Below are positions 33,635 to 42,435 of a stretch of 42,549 nt of DNA, piece by piece. The number at the start of each line of letters is the position of its first letter. The first letter of the stretch is position 1. Under the pieces are notes generated by a model. The model ran no database searches. It saw nothing but the letters and a program-made list of their open reading frames with translations, and had not been told where the DNA came from. This stretch comes from Sulfitobacter sp. (lineage in GTDB: Bacteria; Pseudomonadota; Alphaproteobacteria; Rhodobacterales; Rhodobacteraceae), in NCBI GenBank assembly GCA_029252045.1, contig JAQXCD010000042.1, positions 1-42,549 of the forward strand. Reading direction: 5' to 3'. The position numbers and the translations under genes were made by a program.

Positions 33635-33665
33635 CCCCGTCCGGAGTGTCCGGACGGGGGTTTTT
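33635..33665 (+). terminator. Leaky terminator/attenuator between tmoX and tmoW
   Basis: CCCCGTCCGG (33635-33644) pairs perfectly with CCGGACGGGG (33650-33659) around AGTGT and is followed by a G then TTTTT. It sits inside the operon, 16 bp before the tmoW start codon, which suggests partial termination to favour tmoX mRNA. Confidence 0.8.
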
Positions 33666-33680
33666 CCAATAAGGAACGTC

Positions 33681-34703
33681 ATGTCAACTGAAGCCCCCGT
33701 CATCTCGTGTAAGAACGTCTGGAAGATATTCGGCAAGAACCCCGAAACCTTCCTTAAATCCATTGACCCGGGGATGAGTTTTGATGACATCCGGGAAGCG
33801 GGCTATATCGCGGGCGTCAGGGACGTCTCGATGGATGTGCACAAGGGCGAGATGTTGGTGATCATGGGGCTGTCCGGCTCGGGTAAATCCACGCTGGTCC
33901 GCTGCTTTTCCCGTCTGCACGATATTACGGGCGGCACGATTGCCGTCGAGGGGCAGGACATCATGTCACTGCCCGAAAAAGAGCTGATCGATCTGCGCCG
34001 CTCCAAGATGGGAATGGTGTTCCAGTCTTTCGGTTTGTTGCCGCACCGCACGGTGTTGGAAAATGTCGCCTTTCCGCTGGAGATGCGCGGACAGGACAAA
34101 CACACACGACGCGAACGCGCACTTGAGGTGGTAAAGCTGGTGGGCCTTGAGGGCCGCGAGGATTATTTCCCGCGCGAATTGTCCGGCGGGCAGCAGCAGC
34201 GCGTGGGCATTGCCCGCAGTCTCGCGATCGAGCCTGACATCTGGTTTCTGGACGAGCCCTTCAGCGCGCTTGATCCGTTGATACGCAAGGAAATGCAGGA
34301 TGAATTCCTGCGTCTGCAACAGCTGCTCAACAAGACAATTGTCTTTATTACCCATGATTTCGACGAGGCACTCCGCCTGGCCGACCGTATTGCCATCATG
34401 AAGGACGGCGCGGTTGAGCAATGCGACACGCCTGACCAGATCGTATTGCACCCCGCCACAGAGTATGTCCGCAAATTCACTGAAGACATCGACAAAGCGC
34501 GGGTGGTTCATGCCGGCGTTCTGGCTGATCCAAAGGCCACTGGCACAGGTGATCCCATAGATGCGCGCACTACTGTTCACGCGATGGCGCGTATGCTGGT
34601 CAATGACCAGCGGGAGCTGATCCCTGTGACAAAGGCAGGCAGCATTATTGGTGCTATGCCGCGTCAGGCGGCCCTTGATATCCTGCTGGGTGGCGAAGCA
34701 TGA
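33681..34703 (+). CDS. tmoW: TMAO ABC transporter ATP-binding protein
   Basis: The 340-residue protein has all ABC ATPase motifs: Walker A GLSGSGKST (residues 63-71), the Q-loop in MVFQSFGLLPHRT, signature LSGGQQQRVGIARSL, Walker B IWFLDEPFSALD and the H-loop in VFITHDFDEAL. The long C-terminal extension (MARMLVNDQRELIPVTKAGS) is like the sensing tail of ProV/OpuA-type ATPases. It energises import with TmoX and TmoV. It starts 72 bp after tmoX, behind AAGGA, and overlaps tmoV by ATGA. Confidence 0.87.
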   Translation: MSTEAPVISCKNVWKIFGKNPETFLKSIDPGMSFDDIREAGYIAGVRDVSMDVHKGEMLVIMGLSGSGKSTLVRCFSRLHDITGGTIAVEGQDIMSLPEKELIDLRRSKMGMVFQSFGLLPHRTVLENVAFPLEMRGQDKHTRRERALEVVKLVGLEGREDYFPRELSGGQQQRVGIARSLAIEPDIWFLDEPFSALDPLIRKEMQDEFLRLQQLLNKTIVFITHDFDEALRLADRIAIMKDGAVEQCDTPDQIVLHPATEYVRKFTEDIDKARVVHAGVLADPKATGTGDPIDARTTVHAMARMLVNDQRELIPVTKAGSIIGAMPRQAALDILLGGEA

Positions 34704-36676
34704 GCGACGCGGCCACATCCGTGCCATCTGCGGGCGGCAATCTCACGCGCAAACAGGCGGCACTGGGGCTTGTATGTTTCTCGGTTCTACTGACAGCGCT
34801 GCAATACGCGGGGCTGTTACCTGCGTGGCTGCACCGTCTGCCAGAGACGGCTGTGCCCAATTTTGCCCTCTGGCTGGATGCGATATTCAACTTTGTCAAA
34901 GACGACATGGGGCTGCTCACGCTCACCCGTTTTCTGACCGGAGGTCTGGAGTGGCTTCTGGATGCGTCCGGTAACATTTTCTTCGGAAAACGGCGTTGGC
35001 CGAATGTCGGGCCCATTCCGTGGACGGCTCTGGCGGCAGTTGCTGCGGTGATCGGCTATTATCTGGGCGGCTGGCGTCTGGCACTGCTGGGGGGCGGCAC
35101 CTTGGTGTGGACGGCCCTGATCGGGCAGTGGGAAATTGCCATGCAGACCATGTCGGTGCTGGCCATTGCCGCACCCTTGGCCTTTGTGATCGGCCTGTCG
35201 CTGGGCATCGCTGCATGGAAATATGCATGGGTGGATTTCGTCATCAAGCCGGTGTTGTCCGTGCTGCAAACCCTGCCGTTCTTTACCTATCTTCTGCCTG
35301 CGGTGATCTTTTTTAAGGTCGGGCCCACGGCGGGGGCGGTGGCCACAACCATCTACGCGATCCCGCCGATGATCCTGATGACCACGCTTGGTTTGCAAAA
35401 GGTCTCGCCCGAGGTGGTCGAGGCCGGCAAGATGAGCGGCTGTTCCAAATTCCAGATGCTGCGCCACGTCTATCTGCCCTCCGCGCGGACCGAGATTTTG
35501 GTGGGCGTTAATCAGGTGATCATGCTCTGTCTGGCGATGGTGGTTCTGACCGCCTTCATCGGCATGCCCGGTCTGGGCGCCAAGCTGTTGGCGATGATGG
35601 GCAGTTTCAAACTGGGCCGCTCGTTCGAGATTGGGGTGACGATTGTGCTGCTGGCGGTGATGCTGGACCGGATGTCAAAGGCGTGGGTTGTCAAACAGCC
35701 CGAACATTTCGAGCGGGGCACGCCGTGGTGGAAACGTCATCAGATGCTGTTGCTGGGGGCGGGGTTGTTTGTCGGGTTTACACTGCTGTCGCTGGTCCTG
35801 CCCATCGCCGCAGAAATCGGGCGCAAGCAGGATTTCAGTCAGGGCCGTGAGTTGGACGCGATGATCAAGGGCTTTCTGGCTATCGAGAGCGTTCAGGCCG
35901 TCACCGGGTTCTTGCGGGCTTTTCTGAACGTAAAGGTTCTGATCCCGTTCCGTGACTTTATGCTGTCGCTCCCGACGCCTGCGATGATTGCACTGGTGGT
36001 GGCCTTTGCCATGGCGCTGGCAGGGCGCAAGCAGGCGCTGTATGCCTTGATCTTTTTCTCGCTGGTCGCGCTGTCGGGGTGGTGGGACCGTGCGATTATT
36101 ACGCTGTACTCCGTTGTCTCTGCGGTGACGCTGGCGGCCCTGATCGGTCTGCCGATTGCAATAGTTGCCGCACGGTCCCAGAAGTGGTCGGTGCGCGTCC
36201 TTCTGATCTGTGACACGGCGCAAACCTTCCCCAGCTTTGTCTATCTGATCCCCGCGATCATGCTGTTCGGGATTACGGATATTGCGGTGATCTTCTCGAT
36301 CCTGATTTTCGCGATGGTACCGTTGATGCGCTATACAATCGAAGGCTTGCGCACGGTCCCGCCCGAGATGACCGAAGCCGCGGACATGTCAGGGGCCACC
36401 CGCATGCAAAAATTGTGGAACGTACAACTGCCGCTGGCGCTGCCCACCATGGCGATCGGCTTTAATCAGGCGATTATGTTTGCATTCTTTATGGTCATTA
36501 TCGCCGCGTTTATCGGGACGCAGGATTTGGGCCAAGAGCTGCAACGGACCTTGGCAGGTACCGATTTGGGCAAGAATTTTGTTCTGGGTATCTGTGTGTC
36601 GCTTATGGCGCTGACGTTTGATCTGACGATCATGAAATGGGCGGCAGACAAGAAGCGTGCGCTGGGGCTGCCGTAG
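34700..36676 (+). CDS. tmoV: TMAO ABC transporter permease with duplicated membrane domain
   Basis: The 658-residue membrane protein contains two complete permease units in one chain, about residues 80-330 and 380-655. Each has the ABC-permease EAA loop contacting the ATPase: PEVVEAGKMSGCSKFQMLRH in the first and PEMTEAADMSGATRMQKLWN in the second. Such fused double permeases occur in the TmoV type of betaine/TMAO importers, where ProW-type systems use a homodimer. It is the last gene of tmoXWV; a hairpin at 36721-36746 follows. Confidence 0.87.
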   Translation: MSDAATSVPSAGGNLTRKQAALGLVCFSVLLTALQYAGLLPAWLHRLPETAVPNFALWLDAIFNFVKDDMGLLTLTRFLTGGLEWLLDASGNIFFGKRRWPNVGPIPWTALAAVAAVIGYYLGGWRLALLGGGTLVWTALIGQWEIAMQTMSVLAIAAPLAFVIGLSLGIAAWKYAWVDFVIKPVLSVLQTLPFFTYLLPAVIFFKVGPTAGAVATTIYAIPPMILMTTLGLQKVSPEVVEAGKMSGCSKFQMLRHVYLPSARTEILVGVNQVIMLCLAMVVLTAFIGMPGLGAKLLAMMGSFKLGRSFEIGVTIVLLAVMLDRMSKAWVVKQPEHFERGTPWWKRHQMLLLGAGLFVGFTLLSLVLPIAAEIGRKQDFSQGRELDAMIKGFLAIESVQAVTGFLRAFLNVKVLIPFRDFMLSLPTPAMIALVVAFAMALAGRKQALYALIFFSLVALSGWWDRAIITLYSVVSAVTLAALIGLPIAIVAARSQKWSVRVLLICDTAQTFPSFVYLIPAIMLFGITDIAVIFSILIFAMVPLMRYTIEGLRTVPPEMTEAADMSGATRMQKLWNVQLPLALPTMAIGFNQAIMFAFFMVIIAAFIGTQDLGQELQRTLAGTDLGKNFVLGICVSLMALTFDLTIMKWAADKKRALGLP

Positions 36677-36720
36677 CGGGCTGCCGATACATTCAGATAA
36701 CGGCGAATGATAAAATAGGG

Positions 36721-36746
36721 AAAGCCGTCCGGTTGCGGGCGGCTTT
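36721..36746 (+). terminator. Probable terminator after tmoV
   Basis: AAAGCCGTCC (36721-36730) pairs with GGGCGGCTTT (36737-36746) with one G-U pair and a six-base loop. It lies 44 bp after tmoV. The following CTGGTTTTG is only moderately T-rich. Confidence 0.65.
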
Positions 36747-36778
36747 CTGGTTTTGTGGTGTGGGTATTTTCTTTTTTA

Positions 36779-36791
36779 AGAATATTATTCT
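36779..36791. promoter_or_regulatory. AGAAT-ATT-ATTCT palindrome upstream of YeeE-type gene
   Basis: The 13-bp inverted repeat lies about 100 bp before the transporter start, and a TTGACA (36834-36839) follows. Sulfide-responsive ArsR-type repressors of Rhodobacteraceae use ATTC/GAAT-type half sites, but the spacing here differs, so the assignment is weak. Confidence 0.3.
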
Positions 36792-36887
36792 GCGATTTAT
36801 CCATTGGACCACATTCTGTTCTATTTGGCGCAGTTGACATAGTCACATTCAGATACGATGTCCCGTTGTAACGAAAAGGGGATAGCT

Positions 36888-37934
36888 ATGCTGCTGGAAC
36901 AATACGATTGGGGCCTTGATGCCCGCACACTTCAGATTTTGTTTGCTCTGGGGCTTGGCGTTCTGCTGGGCGCTGCGGCGCAAATCACGCGGTTCTGCCT
37001 GCGCCGGGCTGTTGCACCGGATGCGGCGGATCGCGGGCAGGCGGGGGCCGTCTGGGTCACAGCACTGGCTGTGGCAATCACGGGTTTTGTGATCGCCAGC
37101 GCTGCGGGATATGTCGACCTGCAAGGGCACCGCTATCTGGATGGCGCCGTGCCGGTTGTGGCGATTGTGCTAGGCGGACTGGCCTTTGGTGTGGGCATGA
37201 TCCTGACCCGCGGTTGTGCCTCGCGCCTGACGGTGCTGGCGGCTACGGGCAATCTGCGTGCCGCAGTTGTGCTGGTGGTATTTGCCGTTGTTGCCCACTC
37301 CACGCTGAAAGGTGTGTTGGCACCGGTGCGCACCACATTGGGCGGGCTGACAGCCGAGTTGCCGTTTGGCACGCTCTACGCCATTCCCTATGCACCATAT
37401 CTTGCAGCCGCAGTTGCGCTGCTGGCCGCTGCTGCATTGGTCCTCCGCTTCCGTCCTTCGGCCTCCCAAGTGGCGCTGGGGGCGTCGATCGGCTTGATCC
37501 CGGTTCTGGGGTGGGCCACCACCAGCGTTTTGCTGATGGATGAATTCGACCCGCTTGAGGTTCAGTCCGCAGCCTTCACATTGCCATGGTCCGACACGCT
37601 GTTCTGGGCTATCGCGTCCAGCGCCATTCCAGCGGGTTTCGGCACAGGTCTGATCGGTGGTGTTCTGCTGGGCAGCTTCCTGAGCGCCACTGTCCGTGGT
37701 GAGCTGAAACTGGAAAGCTTCGAGGACGCGCCACAGATGCTGCGCTATTTCGCGGGGGCTTCCCTGATGGGCTTTGGCGGTGTTCTGGCCGGTGGCTGCA
37801 CCATCGGTGCGGGACTGAGTGGCAGTGCAGGGCTGAGTGTTGCGGCCCTGTTGGCACTGGCCAGTATCACGATCGGCGCTGCGGCTTTCAGCCGTCTGGG
37901 CACCCGCCAGCCCGTTGCGGCGGTGGCAGGCTGA
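36888..37934 (+). CDS. YeeE/YedE-family sulfur-compound transporter
   Basis: The 348-residue polytopic membrane protein has the paired signatures of the YeeE/YedE (TsuA-like) family. These are TRGCASRLTVLAATGNLR, containing Cys110, and GGVLAGGCTIGAGLSG, containing Cys304; Cys37 (TRFCLRRA) is also conserved in the fold. In TsuA these cysteines line a path for thiosulfate. Import of thiosulfate or another reduced sulfur compound is therefore likely. ATG 36888 with AAGGGG upstream is preferred to the earlier frame start at 36858. Roseobacters often oxidise thiosulfate, but no sox sulfur-oxidation genes are in the window. The next gene, an ArsC/Spx-like protein, follows after 73 bp. Confidence 0.82.
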   Translation: MLLEQYDWGLDARTLQILFALGLGVLLGAAAQITRFCLRRAVAPDAADRGQAGAVWVTALAVAITGFVIASAAGYVDLQGHRYLDGAVPVVAIVLGGLAFGVGMILTRGCASRLTVLAATGNLRAAVVLVVFAVVAHSTLKGVLAPVRTTLGGLTAELPFGTLYAIPYAPYLAAAVALLAAAALVLRFRPSASQVALGASIGLIPVLGWATTSVLLMDEFDPLEVQSAAFTLPWSDTLFWAIASSAIPAGFGTGLIGGVLLGSFLSATVRGELKLESFEDAPQMLRYFAGASLMGFGGVLAGGCTIGAGLSGSAGLSVAALLALASITIGAAAFSRLGTRQPVAAVAG

Positions 37935-37977
37935 AGCGGCATCTAACAGGTTGCCTTTACGCCCCTGATACAACAGG

Positions 37978-38006
37978 CTGCGCGCACCAATCATAGGAGC
38001 GCGCAG
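37978..38006 (+). promoter_or_regulatory. Hairpin around the ribosome site of the ArsC-like gene
   Basis: CTGCGCGC (37978-37985) can pair perfectly with GCGCGCAG (37999-38006), ending two bases before the ATG and enclosing AGGAG at 37995-37999. If formed in mRNA it would mask the ribosome site, giving possible translational control. Confidence 0.4.
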
Positions 38007-38007
38007 C

Positions 38008-38337
38008 ATGATCATTTACGGACTGAGTACCTGTTCACTTTGCCAGAAGGCGCAAAAAGCACTGGAAGCGGCAGGTCATACATTTACCTTTCGCGATGTC
38101 CGCGCCGATCCGCTGGATGAGGCCGAACTGGACGCGCTGATTGTCGAATTTGGCGACCGTCTGGTGGACCGCACCTCGAACGACTACCGCGCGCTGAACG
38201 ACTGGCTTAAAAACTCCGAAGCCGAGGCGCAGATTTCGGCCAAGCCCAAAGTGATGGCGCGCCCCGTGATTGTCCATGATGGCGCGTATTATCTGGGGTG
38301 GGATGACACAGTGCAACAGGCGCTGCTGGGCGCCTGA
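38008..38337 (+). CDS. ArsC/Spx-like thioredoxin-fold protein
   Basis: The 109-residue protein starts MIIYGLSTCSLCQKAQKALE, with a CxxC motif (Cys9, Cys12). It continues with FRDVRADPLDEAEL and the VMARPVIVHDGAYYLGW segment, where ARPV resembles the RPIV strand of ArsC/Spx/YffB proteins. It is probably a glutathione- or thiol-linked reductase of unknown substrate. True arsenate reductases have an additional arginine set that I could not confirm. It may share a transcript with the upstream sulfur transporter. Confidence 0.75.
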   Translation: MIIYGLSTCSLCQKAQKALEAAGHTFTFRDVRADPLDEAELDALIVEFGDRLVDRTSNDYRALNDWLKNSEAEAQISAKPKVMARPVIVHDGAYYLGWDDTVQQALLGA

Positions 38338-38466
38338 GATCGGCGGCGCGCACCGGACACGGTGCATGACGCTGCGTGAGTGCCCCGCGCCCTGCAGCAA
38401 TGGGCATAGACTCCCCGCGTGTTTTTAGGCTTATTTTCCCCCATGTGCGCCAGGGGAGGGGATAGC

Positions 38467-38973
38467 ATGGAACATAACTATGTGATCTCGGGTGTGGATG
38501 ATCACGCGCGCAAGCTGCACGCAGGGGATGGCAATAGCTGCCATGTTTGCGTGCTGAGCCTTGCATCGCGCGGGACCATGACGCTGGCCAGTGCGGATCC
38601 CATGCCTGCGCCTGCAATTGATCACAACATTCTGGCCGTGGGCAACGATCTGAAATCTTGGGGCAAAGGCGCCAAGGTAACCCGCGACTTCATGAGGACC
38701 CCGCCACTTGCCGCCTTTGAGAGCAGGGAGCTGCTTGGCGTGCATGACGGAATGAGGGATGCCCACTGCGAGCAGGTCACCCGCGCGCGTGGCGACACAC
38801 TCTATCACCCCGTCGACACTTGCCAAATGGACGTGGACAAGTCGACTGTGGTGGACACCTCTGTGATGTACACGCTCACCGGCGGCAAAACCAACACCCT
38901 TACAATCATGATCGCAAAACGTGCGGCAGATTTTATCAAGGCAGATGCGGCACAGACCGCTCTTGCCCAATAG
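38467..38973 (+). pseudogene. Internally deleted GMC-family oxidoreductase
   Basis: The 168-codon frame starts with MEHNYVISG, which looks like a decayed GMC flavin motif start (normally DYIIVGAG). It then jumps to the C-terminal third of a GMC oxidoreductase: LASRGTMTLASADPMPAPAI, RDFMRTPPLAAFESREL, RARGDTLYHPVDTCQMDVDK, GGKTNTLTIMIAKRAADFIK. The usual protein is about 530 residues, so roughly 350 are missing, including the FAD-binding and substrate domains. The catalytic-loop motif HPVGTCRMG is degraded to HPVDTCQMD. A good ribosome site (GGGAGGGG) remains. It was probably the partner of the acyl-CoA ligase that starts 26 bp downstream. Confidence 0.75.
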
Positions 38974-38999
38974 ACTTACAACCACAGGAGACGACCCCC

Positions 39000-40613
39000 A
39001 TGCTTGGACAAATGATGCAAATGCCACTGACAATCGGCAGCATAATCGACCACGGTGCCCGCTTTCACGCTGCGGGCGAGATTGTCTCTGTCGAGACAAC
39101 CGGCGGCATCGAGAAAACGACATGGGGGCAGGTGGGGGCAAATGCGCACCGTTTGGCCAGTGCCCTGCGCAAGCTGGGTCTGGAACAGGGCGCGCGCTGC
39201 GGTACCATCGCATGGAACAACCGCCGCCACGTCGAGATTTACTACGGTGTTTCGGGTGGCGGGTATGTCTGTCACACAATCAACCCGCGCATGGGCCCGG
39301 AGCAGATGGTCTATGTGATCAACCACGCCCAAGATCAGGTGCTGTTCATCGACGCGACCTTTGTGCCTGCGGCCGGAAAGCTGGCACCGGCGCTGAAGCA
39401 TTGCAAACACATCGTATTGATGGGCCCGCGCGATGAGGCCGCCGCCCAAGCTGTCCCCGGTCTGCTGTTCTTTGACGAGCTGCTGGAAACGGGTGACGCC
39501 TCCGAGCCATGGCCGGCGATCGACGAGAATTCCGCCTCCAGCCTGTGCTATACCTCCGGCACCACGGGTGACCCCAAAGGCGTGCTTTATTCCCACCGCT
39601 CGACCGTGTTGCATACGCTGGCGGGCAATCAGCCGGATGGCATCAACATCTCGGCGATGGACACGGTTCTACCGGTGGTGCCGATGTTCCACGTCAACGC
39701 ATGGGGGGTGCCCTATATTGCCGCGATGACAGGGTGCAAACTGGTGCTGCCCGGTCCGAACCTCGATGGCAAAAGCCTTGTGAACTTGATCGACGAGACT
39801 GAGACAACGCTGGCGCTGGGTGTGCCGACCATCTGGATGGGGCTGCTGGCCGCGCTCAAGGAAACAGGTTCAAAAATCCCCAGCCTGAAGCGCACGGTTG
39901 TCGGTGGCTCTGCCCTGCCGCCCTCAATGATCCCGAAGTTTGCGGAGTATGGTGTGGATCTGGTGCATGCATGGGGCATGACAGAAACCTCGCCGCTGGG
40001 CTCTATGAACCAGCTGTTGCAGCGCCATGTCAGCTTGAGCGCGGACGAGCAGGCGGCGATCCGTCTGGGGCAGGGCCGTCCGCCTTACGGCGTCGACCTG
40101 CGCGTGGTGGATGAGGCAGGCGGCGTGCTGCCCCATGACGGCACCGCACAGGGCGACCTGCAAATTCGCGGCCCGTGGATTGTGGATACCTACTTTGGCA
40201 AAGACGCACCCGCGCTGACGGCGGATGGCTGGTTTGATACCGGCGATGTGGCCACAATCGACGCGGAAGGGTTCATGATCATCCGCGACCGCTCCAAGGA
40301 CATCATCAAATCGGGCGGTGAGTGGATTTCGACCGTGACGCTGGAAAACATCGCCATCTCACACCCCGCCATCGCCAACGCCGCCGCCATCGCCGCCCTG
40401 CACACCAAGTGGGACGAACGCCCTGTTCTGGTTGCGATCAAAGCAGGCGAGGTGACCGAAGAGGAGCTGCTGGCCTTCTACAAAGGCAAAGTAGAAAGCT
40501 GGCAAATCCCGGACCGTGCGATCTTTGTGGATGAGCTGCCCATCGGGGCGACGGGCAAGGTTATGAAGAACAAACTGCGCGACGAATTCGGCAAGGTGCT
40601 GCTGGAGGGATAA
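39000..40613 (+). CDS. Medium/long-chain acyl-CoA ligase (AMP-forming)
   Basis: The 537-residue protein is an adenylate-forming enzyme. Its P-loop is CYTSGTTGDPKGVLYSHRST; A5 and A7 motifs are AWGMTETSPLG and DGWFDTGDVATI. The hinge is IIRDRSKDIIKSGGEWISTV, and the C-terminal catalytic lysine lies in PIGATGKVMKNKL. It activates a carboxylic acid to its CoA ester. Sequence and length resemble the roseobacter group that includes DmdB, the methylmercaptopropionate-CoA ligase. Without dmdA or dmdC nearby, DmdB cannot be claimed. The start at 39000 has AGGAGA upstream; a strong hairpin (40618-40652) follows the gene. Confidence 0.85.
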   Translation: MLGQMMQMPLTIGSIIDHGARFHAAGEIVSVETTGGIEKTTWGQVGANAHRLASALRKLGLEQGARCGTIAWNNRRHVEIYYGVSGGGYVCHTINPRMGPEQMVYVINHAQDQVLFIDATFVPAAGKLAPALKHCKHIVLMGPRDEAAAQAVPGLLFFDELLETGDASEPWPAIDENSASSLCYTSGTTGDPKGVLYSHRSTVLHTLAGNQPDGINISAMDTVLPVVPMFHVNAWGVPYIAAMTGCKLVLPGPNLDGKSLVNLIDETETTLALGVPTIWMGLLAALKETGSKIPSLKRTVVGGSALPPSMIPKFAEYGVDLVHAWGMTETSPLGSMNQLLQRHVSLSADEQAAIRLGQGRPPYGVDLRVVDEAGGVLPHDGTAQGDLQIRGPWIVDTYFGKDAPALTADGWFDTGDVATIDAEGFMIIRDRSKDIIKSGGEWISTVTLENIAISHPAIANAAAIAALHTKWDERPVLVAIKAGEVTEEELLAFYKGKVESWQIPDRAIFVDELPIGATGKVMKNKLRDEFGKVLLEG

Positions 40614-40617
40614 GGCG

Positions 40618-40652
40618 AAAGGGGCGCGGCCCGCCACGCGGCCGCGCCCTTT
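40618..40652 (+). terminator. GC-rich hairpin after acyl-CoA ligase
   Basis: AAAGGGGCGCGGCC (40618-40631) pairs with GGCCGCGCCCTTT (40640-40652) with one bulged G and an eight-base loop. The stem ends in TTT. It sits five bases behind the stop codon. Confidence 0.75.
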
Positions 40653-41020
40653 GCCAGAGTTCTAGCGTGCCGGAAGCGGTGGTTTTGGGCACGTCAAAAC
40701 CCAAGAACGGACATTAACTGGCAGGCTGGCCACCGGCCGGTGTGCGGGGCAAACCGGACTTGCGCAGCCGCGGCTAATGCTCACGCAGAAATTTGTCGCA
40801 GTTGCGGCTTCGCTCGTTTGCCAACGCAGCATATTTCGCCGAACCGGTCATGCAACAAGGCTGTTCAGCGCGGTTTGTGGACTAATCGTTCACTGCGCTC
40901 AAGCCCAACAACCGAAACGCTGACTTTGCTTCCACTGGATACTTCATGGCCTATGCCAGGTTTCGTCGCGTTAAATTTCTGCGATGGAGATGCCATTTGA
41001 GTATTGGTAGGGCGCGACGG
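40653..41020. other. Gene-poor stretch of 368 bp
   Basis: Between the acyl-CoA ligase terminator and the kup 3' end I see no convincing gene. A short open frame at 40740-41000 (86 codons) has no ribosome site and a composition unlike the neighbours. A palindrome-like GGCCACCGGCCGG occurs near 40727-40739. No tRNA or clear terminator for kup was recognised. Confidence 0.5.
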
Positions 41021-42435
41021 CTACACAGCCACCTGAGATCCCAATTCGACAACCCGGTCGCGCGGCAGGTGATACAAATCGGAGGGATCGGTTACCAAAT
41101 GCGACATAAAGATGTAGAGATGATCTTGCCAGATCGGCATCCCAATCTCGGCTTTGGCGACCAGCTTGCGGCGGCCAAGGAAGAATGAGGTTTTCATGCC
41201 TTCGAACTGTAAGCCTTGCTTGCGGCATTGACCAAGGGCCCGATTGATGTTCGGGGTCTCCATGAAACCGAAGCGCAGTGTGATCCGTTCGAAGCGATCG
41301 CTGAGACGTTCTATGACCGCGCGTTCGTTGCCGGGCACGCGTGGCACGTCACGGGTCTCGACGGTCAAAACAATAATATGCTCATGCAGGACATGGTTGT
41401 GTTTGAGGTTGTGCAAGAGCGCCGGTGGCGTGGCTGAGACATCGCTGGTCAGAAAGACGGCTGCTCCGGGAGCACGGAGTGCTGAGCTTTTTTCGATCCT
41501 TGGAACGAAATCAGCCAAGGGTACCGAAGTCTTGCGCGACTGTTCAAACAGCTGCTGCGTACCCCGCTCCCAAGTCCACATCATGATCACCAGCGTTGCA
41601 CCCAGCAGAAGCGGGACGTAACCCCCATCGGGCACTTTCGCGAGATTAGCAGCAAGGAATGCTGCCTCGATCAGCAAAATAGGCGCAAGGACCCCCATCG
41701 CAAAGGCCTTTGGCAGACCCCAGACCCGGTGAAGCATAAGGTAAGCGAGCGCCGTCGTGATGATCATCGTGCCGCTTACGGCGATTCCGTATGCTGAAGC
41801 CAATGCTGTAGAGGTCTCGAACTCCAGAACCAGGATAACGACACCGATGAGCAACAGGGCGTTGATGACAGGCAGATAAATCTGTCCTGTCTCGGTCGTA
41901 GAGGTGTGGCGGATCACGAGCCGGGGGAGTAGCCCAAGCTGTATTGCCTGGCGTGTCATAGAAAATGCGCCCGTAATGACGGCCTGGCTTGCGATCACGG
42001 TCGCGACTGTGGCTAAAACTACGAAGCCTGGCAGCGTCCACGAGGGTACCATCAGAAAAAACGGGTCAGACACCGCTGAAGGAGTCTGCAGGACCAGCGC
42101 ACCTTGCCCTAGGTAATTGAGCACAAGGGCTGGAAAAACGAGCGCGAACCAAGCAATCTGTATCGGTTTGCGGCCAAAGTGTCCAAGGTCGGCATAAAGC
42201 GCCTCAGCACCTCTAACAGCCAAGAAGACTGCCCCCAATACGACAAATGCTACTTTTCCGTGCTCTACCATGAAGGACATCGAAAAACGGGGATCAATAG
42301 CCCACAGGATACTTGGATTTCCTACAATCTGTGCAATACCCTCGGCCCCCATGACGAGAAACCAGATTGCCGTGATCGGGCCGAACCACCGCGCAAGTGG
42401 GCCGGTCCCACGGCTTTGCACCATGAACAGAGAGG
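41021..42435 (-). pseudogene. kup: Kup-type potassium transporter, 5' third missing
   Basis: The readable 467 residues from ATG 42424 correspond to the C-terminal part of Kup/Trk-D low-affinity potassium transporters: FMVQSRGTGPLARWFGPITA, VGNPSILWAIDPRF, FFLMVPSWTLPGFVVLATVA, ITGAFSMTRQAIQLGLLPRL, ASAYGIAVSGTMIITTALAY, and the cytosolic tail. Complete proteins have about 630 residues, so about 165 N-terminal ones, with the first membrane helices, are missing. In-frame coding seems to continue a few codons beyond the ATG before merging into the end of an IS3-type element at about 42436. The gene was most likely cut by that insertion and is non-functional unless a copy lies elsewhere. A stop occurs at 42461-42463 in the element. 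Confidence 0.8.

Noticed and set aside
39000..40613. Naming the acyl-CoA ligase dmdB
   Set aside because: Sequence style is compatible, but no other DMSP demethylation gene is nearby and related ligases act on other acids.
40740..41000. 86-codon open frame after the acyl-CoA ligase
   Set aside because: No ribosome site, no recognisable protein features, and located in a gene-poor stretch between a terminator and a decayed kup.
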